Assembly (NCBI GenBank): GCA_029204225.1
Contig: CM055106.1
Coordinates: 38,963,827 to 39,027,826, forward strand
DNA length: 64,000 bases
DNA from: Diphasiastrum complanatum
Taxonomy: Eukaryota > Streptophyta > Lycopodiopsida > Lycopodiales > Lycopodiaceae
Direction of reading: 5' to 3'
Numbering within the stretch: position 1 is the stretch's first letter; each line of letters opens with the position of its first letter. This document shows, piece after piece, positions 55,321-64,000 of this stretch. The notes under the pieces are model-generated. The model was not told the DNA's origin. It was given only the letters and a program-made list of their open reading frames with translations, and did not search any database. Both the position numbers and the translations under genes were made by a program.

Positions 55321-58300
55321 GCATACCTAAATTTTTTAGGTTATGAGAGGCCTTTTGGGGTTTTCATTTTGAGTAAGCTTTTTGGATATTCTAAAGTTGA
55401 GGGACCGCAATTTGTGGAATTGCAGGTGTGTGCATGCTGGTCGATCAAGTTTTAAGAGCTTGACATGTAGTAACTTCAAAAATGGTTCCCAAAAGTGATT
55501 TTGAAGACTCAAAAAATTTGAGTTACTAGCTCCCAATGAGAGGAATTTCGGTTTCTTTGGGCATGAGTGTCAAAGTTGTGAACTCGGTTTTGGGTATTGC
55601 TTTCCGGAAAGAGGTAGAAAAAATTTGGTTTTTTCTTCTCTGTGAACAATATGCACGTATAAAGTCCTTATCAACTTGATAATCTACCTATAAGCTTAGC
55701 TTTTTGAGAACTTAATACCGTTGTTTTTGTGTGAAGCTATAGTAATCGGTTAAAATTTTATTAATTAGACTGATCTTGACAAAATAATGCTAGTGGGCTG
55801 GCTCTCCAGACAAGTACCTAGTTAGTGGGGATTTTGGGTCCCCGGTACTGAGCTTTTTATCGATTTAACTATGGAGTAGGATTACTCCCAGTAAATTGAG
55901 TTAAACGATAATTTTTATGGTTCGATTTTGATCTTTAGGATTGGGCAAATTAAAGCTTTTCAGATACTTCTTTAAGTAAATAATGGAATAAGGTCGTAAT
56001 TTTTTAGAGGTAGCTCTAGATTCGGTATTGAATATCGTAAAGAGTACCGGGATCCAAATTTTATTGATTTTTCATTAATTTCAGACAACTTTAACGCAAT
56101 AATGAAAATGATCTGTATGGTCAAAATGGAAGTAGCCTAGCATTTACTTGTGTCAATGGAGCTTTTGGGGCCTTCGCTAATGAAATTTTTCGGGTGACCG
56201 AAAAATCTGAGGAAGAAAATGAGACACATAAGTAGGTAAATGTGATAGTGTTGTATAATTTGGATTGGTTAATAATCCCTGTATAGAAATTGCATAGCAC
56301 CGGTATCTTGAATTCTTTAAGTTGAATTTATTTTGAATTCATTAGGTTGAATTTATTTTGGATATCTATAGGACCATGAGTTGACCCTATTTGTTATAGG
56401 AAATTGTGACATTGGAACGAAAATTACACATGGTTCACAATAGTACTGTAAAGAGCCTTATTCCTAAGAGTTAAAAATTTAAAAAAATGGTGGGAATTTG
56501 GTGAAAGTTAGTACCAACCAGGTGGTTGTTTATGTGATGGAAAAACCATGTGCAGATTCTTGTTAAATCACAATTTTGTTAATGGATTATTGCAATTCAT
56601 TAGGAACAAATATGGGGGTACTCCAGTATTTGGTGGAATAGATATGTGCATATCTGGTATTGGAAATCCAGATAGAGTTTTTAGATTTCTAGATTATCAG
56701 ATAATGCGATTAAAAATCTTCCTAAAAGAATTAAATTCCTTGTACCATTTCAGATATAGGTATTGGATATCTATTGGTTTATACTTCAGCTTTTGAATTT
56801 TTTCTTTTGATTTTTAATGAATACACTTGGGTTATTTCAATTGTATTTGAACGAGATTTCTCGTCCATACTGGGGTCAATGCCTAGAGGTATTCTTAGAT
56901 GATATTATCGTCTACTGTGAGAACTTAAGGAAATGGAGAATTCAATAGTTGGAGGGATTTTTTCCGGGAAATGGTTGAAGTTTGGATCCTATATTGGATT
57001 TAGGATGGTCGGATAGTCTTTTTGATTTTTTGATTGGTCGGATCTAAAAGCAAAGGACTTTCTTGGAGAGAAAGCTGATGGTATGGGACATCAATGATTT
57101 CAAAGGGAGAATTCTTGTGTGAGAATGTGGTTAGTATTTACATTAATAGTAATGCTAATAGTTGAAACCATTGGTTGATTTTGTTTAGAGTATTTGGAGT
57201 GGTTATGAGCGATAGATCTGGATCCCTCAACGGTATCGCATAAATTCCAAATCGAAAACCCTTAAAAGCTATTTCTCTTTTAATTTAAACCTCTATTTTT
57301 TATGAATTTCTTAAATATAAGACAATTTGATTGAAATTCATATAATTCCTTCCAGTGTAGAACCAAGACTGATAAAGTTATATAAATTCATACTTACATT
57401 TCAATTTGTGAATATAGCTCAAAAATTACGTGGAATTTAGACTTCCTGAGCCCAAATAATTATCTCTATTTGATAGTTGATTATTGAGTGTAATGTTTAT
57501 GTCACTCAGGATAAGATTTTTTATGATTTTGAGAAAAAAGTCAAGTTTGTAATAGTATTGGATACTTATTACTGACTTATTCGGATCTTTTATATCTTAT
57601 ACGTTGTCTCCTGAGAACCTTTAATCGAAATTATGGAATTTCTTTTAAAAGGGGGAGAAGAAAATGATAGGAATAAGACTTTCATGGGATCAACCAGTTG
57701 CATAGATTTCTTAGGTGGAATCCAGTTTGTGTGCAATGGTGGAACTATCCAGTGTGAATAGATGAAATCTCTAGTGATTATTTTTCAATAATCTAGAACT
57801 AGAGGAGATTTGGGGGTTTTTGAGCTGTTAGATATTCATGAATATGGGAAGTAGTGGTAAAGATTAAATTAAGGTTCACTGATTGGCTACCAAGTACCAT
57901 TTAGTTATGGATTGGATCAATGGAATAAAGCTTTAATCTGAACCTTTTGTCCAAATATGTCTGTATAAATCAGCCTAATCTTAGTTTGTGCACTAAGATC
58001 TGAAGTAGGTTGATTGGGTGAAGGAATTTTGTTGGTAAGAGTATGATGGTTGGAAAACTTGTGATGTGGAATTATTCACTTCAGAGATTTCCCAGATATG
58101 TTATTTACTCAAGAGAAATAGAATCTTATGTGGCTGAGTTACAAGATTCTCAGTGAGATATGTGAGTAAGATATGCAGATTTTGGAAGAATCTGCTAGAT
58201 AAAGACATATGTGTTTATGTACTGGGTCTTAGTGAGATTTTTCTCATATGTGCACGATTAATCTTGTTTGGATCGACTATGTATTCCTGGTTACTAAGGT

Positions 58301-59915
58301 TATCTGGTGCACTTAACCTAGTTGTTGAACATAGACATATGATCAAATATTGTGTTTGACAATTACTTGTAGAGTTAACAGATCTGTTCTGATAGATCTA
58401 TAGGTTAACTTAAAAGTGATTTGGATATGGATCTAAATGTGGTGTTGTACATGTACAATTAAGATCTGCACTTGGACATTTAAGATTTCTAAATCATGGG
58501 CAATTAATTTGAGTAGTTGATTTACTCTTGTGGAAGTTGATTGGTAAAACGGACAGTGTGAAGAGAATTCATCAAAAATTGTTGTTTTGTGTGTATTGCT
58601 TGTAAGACACATAATTTATGAGTCATTTGGATTCATCAGGGAATTGTGTGCATATGATACTGAATTCTTGGATGAGTATTTCTCAGTTTAGAAATAAACT
58701 TGATTCATTAGTGATTGTATCTCTGTGAGCTCAATTAGATACCGAATCCTAATGGTTCCAAGAATGGTAAACTGGATTTTGGGAATTTAGCATAACTTTG
58801 TATTCTCTAGATGTTGTTCTAAGAGATCGTATAAAGTTTATATTGTTAAAGACGAATGTTATAAAGGTCGTAAATTACTTGGTTGATTGTAGAATTTGGA
58901 GCTCATGATTTGATTAAGAATTGGTTTGGAAGAATATTCTTAGAATCCAGTGATTTTCCTTGTGGAAAGGATTTCAGAATGATTTTTATATTTCCTAAGT
59001 GGTATGTTGTGCATATACTCCAGTATCTTTCAGTGATTAAGTATGGTTTTAGAATCCTGAGAATCATGATTGACAAGTCATAAGATTCTAAATGTTTATG
59101 ATTGATGGATCATAAATTGATTCTTAAAGGTCATTTGAAGATTATAAGAAAATGAGAGGATTCTTAAGATAATGAGTAATTCTTGATCAATTGGATGAGT
59201 CAAGAATTTAGATCTGTTGGTTGAACTCTAAATTTCTTTACTCCAGCACATATTGAGATTGTGTAGATCTCATAGGCATTTTCATCAGATTGTAGTCTAT
59301 AAGTGCTTGTGTGCAAAGTTCAGTCATATCTCCAAGTTTATAGGAGACAGATAACTCTATTAAGATACGGATAGTTGTTGATTTCTTGCATATGATGCTA
59401 GAAATGGGGCTGCTAACTCATTAGAGTAACTGTAGTACTCTGGTTTGAGTTATATTTATCTGAGACTTGATGGATCTCCTAGAAATTTTAGATGACTGAA
59501 TTATGGTATTTAAGAATATTTTAATATTCTAAGAATATTTATACCAAGAAGCATTATTTTCTACAAGAAATTGAAATGGAATCTCTTTAGCTTTTGGATT
59601 TGATCTCTGAAATAAAGAAGTTAATTCACCCAATGGTTCATGTAATTAGGATTACATGAAGGTGATGAACTTTTGTTTTGGAGTAGATCAACCCATTTGG
59701 AAGATTTATAGCTTAGTGTATCTTTGGGTATTTGAGTTAGTAGTTCATGAGAAGAGACAAGCAATTTTAAAATTGCTGCACCTTTGAGTACTTATTCAGA
59801 TGGAAAGATCAGACTAAGAATAATGGTTCATAGGTAAGATTTGAAAGCTTAAAGAATAGTTTCATATATTTTTTTTTTCCGTTCTAAGCACAGAACCTAT
59901 TTAAGGGAGGAAGAA

Positions 59916-59994
59916 TGTTATGGCCATATTCCGTTAAGGACATGGAATAGTCCTAATATGGTAGACTGCCCCTCCAGTGTTCGAGATTATTGGT
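59916..59994 (+). repeat. Element E 3' LTR, truncated
   Basis: The first 79 bases of the LTR after the polypurine tract; homology stops at GAGATTATTGGT. The sequence then returns to the D ORF region within about 50 bp. Confidence 0.8.
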
Positions 59995-60039
59995 TATTAA
60001 GTGTTTGGCTATAAACCTGCACCTGATGTCGAAATAGGT

Positions 60040-61976
60040 TCATTTTTGCCTATGTAAATGGCTTGCCAGTTGAGCTAACCATGCGGCCTTCTCGTTTTGC
60101 AAAGCTTGCACCTCCGCTCCTAGACGAGTATTTTTTGTCTCATAAATTTGGAGTTGTGCCTGGAGGGGTGCGAGCCATTGGGTAACTTCTGTTTGAAGCT
60201 CCTGGACCTTCGTAGAAGTATCCATGACTGCTTTGAAGAGGCTTTGGATATACTGATTAAGACCATCTTCGTGTTACTGCAGCTTCAGAATCTCCTTTTG
60301 TCCTTCATGCTCGTGTTGTTGGGCGATCAATAAGTCTTGCTGGAGCTGTGTAATGTCGGCTCGTAGCTGGGTATTATTGGTGGCCAACTGCAATACTCGG
60401 CTGTCCAGTGAGATTTTGGCTGCTACTGCGTCTTGGATAAAGGTGTCCAAGGCTTGGTAGGCCATTATGAGGTTCATGGTGAGAGCAGCCGGTAATGTGG
60501 CACTTGTTGGGGCTGCTTGTGATGTCGACCGAGTGGTCTGCACACCCGTGTCGTCATCTTCAATAAGGTTCTTTGGCGGCACCATGCCCTCTGGTGCGGT
60601 AGGATCAGCATGAAGGGGTGAGGACATGGATTTTGTCTGCACAAATGCTTCATCGGGCAACAGTTTGTCACCCTCGGCAGCTTTCGCAGGAGATGTGCGG
60701 AGTGTGAGAGGAGTAGTAGTGGTGGAAAGAGGTGTAAGAACAGATTGCTCAAAAGAGGGGACGACAGGAACAGATGGCAGGAACAGAAGGGAATTGGAGA
60801 GTGGTGTCAAGGATGGATGGAGAGGTAGGAGGTGAGGAGCCTTGGCGAGGCGGCGAAAGATTGATGATGTTCATCCAAGCAAGGGTGTTGGGAGAAAGTT
60901 GTGAATCGAGGGGGTTGATAGAGAGAGGTGTAGTAGAAGTGGATGCGAGAGGGATAGAAGAACCAATGGTGATGGCAAGAATGGAAGTGGCGGAATGGAG
61001 GTAGAGGATGTCGGAATAGGAATAAGAGGAGCAGATGTGGTAGTGGAAGCAAAGGATTGAGCGGAAGAGAAAATTGTGGCTATGAAAGTGGCGGTGGTTA
61101 GTTGCGGAGGTGCGGTGCGTTGCCTAGTAGCTGGGGGACTAGATGAGGAGGGGGCTATGCCACACATGCATTTGCTGGTCGTTGTGTCATTAACTGCGGG
61201 TTGAGTGGAGGTGGATGCGACAGATGGAGGGTACAAGTTAGTGTAAGGGATGGTGGCTGAAAGAACAATGGATCTGTTAAACCCGTGCACCTTCTCCTCG
61301 AGAAGTGCACAAGCAAAGTTACATAGTAGTGGTCCTGCTGCGATGCGGTCGCGTGTGTTAGGTTTGATGACGATGGAGAGCTCGTGCAATAGGAAGGTAT
61401 GCCAGTCATATGGCACCACCGAGGGGCTCGGGAACTCCATGAAGGATTCCACGATTTGGCTGAGCAGCGTGGACTGTATGCAGTCCTTGCAAAAAGTTGA
61501 AACAACCAAGAAGTTGTTCAACAAATAGGCAGCTGCTTGGATTACAAGATCGTTGATAGCCTCTATCAAGTACTCGTTGTTAGTTTTGACTGGGAGCTCA
61601 GGTGGGTGGTGGCCGTTACAAGTGGTTTCATGAGATTTTTGGCCTGGCGATGGGAGATGGGCTGGCGATCACCAGACACTATGCCGACGGTGACCATGGA
61701 GTTAGCTTTGACACGTATCTTGTACACGGTACCTTGGTACAGGATATGGAAATGCAACTTCGGTGCGTCCGTAGGCATGGAGCGCGAGATCCATGTCGAT
61801 GTCAAAAGAGAATAGTGCTGGGTAAAAGCCCATTGCTTCAAGAAGAGGGCCAACAGCATGAAGCCAAGGATTTATCAAGGAATCAGACGACATGGCCCAA
61901 ATCTGGGTGGGAGAAGGTATCTCTCATTAGATAACCTTCTTGGCACTAGTGTCGTTAGTAGAGGATGAAGAAGTCA
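60040..61976 (-). pseudogene. Unknown retroelement ORF, N-terminal and middle (copy D)
   Basis: From ATG 61976 (MTSSSSTNDTSAKKVI, then two stops) the conserved N-terminal domain runs through SLINPWLHAVGPLLEAMGFY, GIVSGDRQPISHRQAKNLMK, YLIEAINDLVIQAAAYLLNN and TLLSQIVESFMEF, and ends near FACALLEEKVHGF. A Ser/Thr/Pro-rich linker follows (frames 61569-60871 and 60810-60480). Then comes a coiled coil (LQLATNNTQLRADITQLQQD; VQELQTEVTQWLAPLQAQLQ; LGAEVQALQNEKAAWLAQLA) to 60046. The C-terminal part continues beyond E at 53486. Four or five frameshifts break the copy. The domain order (globular, disordered linker, coiled coil, second globular region) fits a structural gag-like or ORF1 protein. It lacks a zinc knuckle. 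Confidence 0.6.
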
Positions 61977-62620
61977 TGTTGGTGGATGGATGTTACAGAC
62001 TGTTAGCAAAGGAAATGGAGAAAGATGAAAAGGCACTCAAAAAAGTGGAAAAGATGTAAAAAATAGTTAAAAGGCTTAAAAACTGGAAAAATGTGAAAAT
62101 TGTGAGAACGAAAGCGGAAATGGGAGTACTGAGTGTAGAGCATGTAGCAATGAGGGTAGATGAGGGTGTGTGGAAAGTTTCGTCATGAATGGAGAACTTG
62201 GAAATTTCATTGAAAATTTCGGCAGAGCTTCGCTGGATGGTGCTAAATGACTCGAATTCTGCCCTTATATAGTGGAATTTAGAGTGCGTATTAGGCGAAG
62301 TGCACTTTCTTCAGTTCAGTTTCAACCAAAATTTTGCAGGGATCTTCTTCACAATATTCTAAGACCTCATGGAAGTCTGTGAAGGTTCAAAAGGTGATTT
62401 GACTGCTCTACGAAGGTTCTGCGAAGGTAAACCCTTGCAGGAGATGATCCCTTGCACAACTTGCTCCAGATAATGGCTTTTCAAGATCAGACCATGTAGG
62501 CAGGCTAATTTCACTGCTCTGATTCCATTTATGCCCTCTGTGAAGGTTGGTTTGTTGATCTTGATGCTTTGCGAAGGTTCCAAAGAAATTGCCTTCCTGA
62601 ACCCTTGCAGACACTCAAAT
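61977..62620 (-). other. Leader of element D
   Basis: Non-coding leader on the minus strand upstream of the D ORF. GAAGGTT/GCGAAGG motifs (reverse of CCTTCGC) occur near 62294, 62382, 62411, 62424, 62541 and 62572. This parallels the CCTTCGCCGAG leaders of A and N. The 5' LTR and PBS are not present. Confidence 0.5.
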
Positions 62621-63007
62621 TTGATGTTTTTTCCTTCAGTAACTCTCGTAGAGATTTTCATAATACATCTAAGTCAGATCTGATGACTGATAAAGTTTCA
62701 AGAGCTAGTTTCCAAGGGATTTCAAAAAATCATGGAAAAATGGCTCTTTTTTAGTGTTTTTTGATGAGATCTTGAGATTCTCTAATCCTTAACTCTTGTA
62801 GACTGGTATACCATTGCATCTAGATCAGATCTGACTATGGAGAATTCTCTGGGAATACTGATGGACATTTGGTAGCTGATCCATCAATTTAAGTGAATTT
62901 TGTCTTTATTTTGCTACGTTTTCTTGAGATCGATGTCTCTGATTTGCAAGAATAGAGGTTGATTGATGTAATCTGATGATCTGCTTCCCTGTTGATCCTA
63001 TTTGGAT
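62621..63007. other. Unassigned repeat-like spacer
   Basis: 62625-62690 nearly repeats 7571-7632. A weaker internal repeat of the same piece (ACTCTTGTAGA and CATCTAGATCAGATCTGA) lies near 62790-62835. No coding sequence. Confidence 0.4.
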
Positions 63008-63330
63008 CTAAATCTCATTTGGATTTTGTTGGATGTTGTCTAATCTTATCAAATCTGTATGCACGTGAAACTCTATTAACCAATTGGGTAGACGTAATAT
63101 TGGTGCTGAGACCAATGCATCTTTAAGCTTCTGGAAAGCCTGCAGGGCTTCCACTATCCAATGTGGTTCCGTTGTGAGTTTGTAGATTGGTTGTGCTAAC
63201 AATGCAAAGTCTAAAATGAAGATTCGGTAGTAGTTAGTATGACCCATGAAAATGTAGACTCCGCAGATCGTTCCTGGTGGTGGCAGATCGACAAACATTA
63301 TCCCCTCTGTTAAGAACTTGGCGGTCCCAC
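63008..63330 (-). pseudogene. Gypsy RT/RNase H junction fragment
   Basis: Minus strand frame 63298-63008: MFVDLPPPGTICGVYIFMGH, TNYYRIFILDFALLAQPIYK, EALQAFQKLKDALVSAPILR and FHVHTD. This matches the gypsy RT thumb to RNase H start (DLPPP...V..F.G...YYR.FI..FA..A.PL; F..LK.AL..AP.L). The RNase H core beyond HTD is lost. Confidence 0.85.
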
Positions 63331-64000
63331 GCCAAGTGCAATGTTAAGACCCCGCTCTTATGGTGCTGGAGGAGTCAAAGTCGGTATAGCTTGTAGATGT
63401 GGAACTTTTTGTAAAGTGCTGTTCCATAGGAGATGAAGCTTTGAAGAAGTACGAGCATCTCCAGAAGATTTGAATTGAATCAGGTTGGAGTTGGCTCGTT
63501 GATGACTTGCTTCCAATTGCTCATGCAGATGATTCAACGGATGATGTACATGAGCTTAGTATTTCTTGATTCATGATGTGAATGCCACACAAGGGGTTAC
63601 TGAACAACGACGAGAGGAAGATGGAGTGGGTGTGATAGGGGGTGTTGTAATCTCGGAAGTGGTGAAGGTGGATAGATGGATGTTGCTGGATGGATCAAAA
63701 TTCCTTTGCTCATTACTGTCTTGCAAAAGCACTTTGTCAGCAGAGGTTTCCCGTTTGACGTTTGTTGTAGTTGTTTGAATTCTTCACAAAGTTCAAGAAC
63801 TCTTCAAGCGGTTGCGAATGTATAGAGGCATGTATGGCCTTGTTTTTTTTTTTTTTTTTTTTTTTTTTCATTTGAATGATCAACAAGCTGTTAACTTGTC
63901 GATTTTTTTTTTTTTGAGAACTTAAGACATGGCTCATAATCATTGTTGAGAACCTCTAACATCCTTGATTTTGTTGCTTCAAGCGCTGAACTATATCAGT
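63331..64000. other. Terminal spacer with poly-T tracts
   Basis: No gene recognised. A run of 26 T lies at 63843-63868 and one of 13 T at 63903-63915. Confidence 0.5.

Larger units (their letters stand above)
53487..59994 (+). mobile_element. Gypsy element E, inserted in D
   Basis: 5' LTR 53487-53979 (TGTTATGG...TTACA), then a perfect tRNA-Met PBS TGGTATCAGAGC at 53981-53992. At the right end a polypurine tract TAAGGGAGGAAGAA (59902-59915) precedes a truncated 3' LTR (59916-59994), whose first 79 bases match the 5' LTR with about four differences. The interior is very AT-rich with almost no open frames. The one clear enzyme piece is a gypsy RT core at 56830-56935: LFQLYLNEISRPYWGQCLEV and FLDDIIVYCENL (FLDD at 56892-56903). 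The element splits the unknown ORF of D. Confidence 0.85.

Noticed and set aside
62516..62528. Reverse of GCTCTGATTCCA as a tRNA-Met PBS for element D
   Set aside because: One mismatch in 12 bases, no LTR end next to it, and the related element A uses a tRNA-Asp-type site. Chance is likely.

Overview
The window is repeat-rich nuclear DNA from a land plant. It has two intact spliced nuclear genes with GT-AG introns, dense plant-type Ty1/copia and Ty3/gypsy retrotransposon remains, and primer-binding sites matching plant initiator tRNA-Met and tRNA-Asp. The acidic ribosomal protein ends in [11 protein letters not shown], unlike the DGDLGFGLFD-type end I know from flowering plants. With the large TE-filled introns, this makes me suspect a non-flowering plant such as a fern or lycophyte, but that is an inference.

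Host genes: (1) cytosolic 60S acidic ribosomal protein P1, minus strand, 4 exons between 3590 and 1887, 114 aa. (2) An SR splicing factor of the RSZ21/22 type (RRM, CCHC knuckle, RS tail), plus strand, 5 exons between 18231 and 31049, 189 aa. Its first intron holds a tandem array of about 13 units. Its second intron is about 9.5 kb and contains copia and gypsy debris and a MITE-like element. (3) A deleted pseudogene of an LPR1/LPR2-like multicopper oxidase (13513-12559, minus) with a copper-site segment tandemly triplicated.

Mobile DNA: 7.9-11.3 kb is a gag-only or ORF1-only LTR element (here A) with a tRNA-Asp-like PBS. Next come a copia integrase scrap (11.3 kb), the LPR pseudogene, a gypsy gag-PR-RT relic (B, 13.6-16.2 kb) and a second copy of the unknown ORF family (N, 16.3-17.7 kb). 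After the RSZ gene lie copia I (35.1-33.1 kb, minus), a gypsy element J (35.1-37.7 kb) and a copia RNase H scrap. Then come an LTR with a gypsy gag-PR relic (C, 38.2-41.9 kb) and copia F (50.4-42.3 kb, minus). F is split by copia-derived G (43.3-47.9 kb, 379 bp LTRs). Finally, the third copy of the unknown ORF family (D, 62.6-51.8 kb, minus) is split by gypsy E (53.5-60.0 kb), and a gypsy RT/RNase H scrap lies at 63.0-63.3 kb.

The most unusual signal is the recurring unknown ORF family in A, N and D. Its pieces share alignable protein blocks, sit downstream of leaders rich in the motif CCTTCGCCGAG, and in A and D run directly into a 3' LTR without a visible pol. D shares its LTR family with the LTR in front of gypsy C, which suggests a non-autonomous/autonomous pair. 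The second is the intronic array of the SR gene, in which several units carry a pyrimidine tract, CAG and GTATATC in direct succession, resembling recursive-splicing ratchet points.

Most TE reading frames are broken. TE boundaries without LTR/PBS/PPT support are approximate. I saw no tRNA, rRNA or CRISPR.
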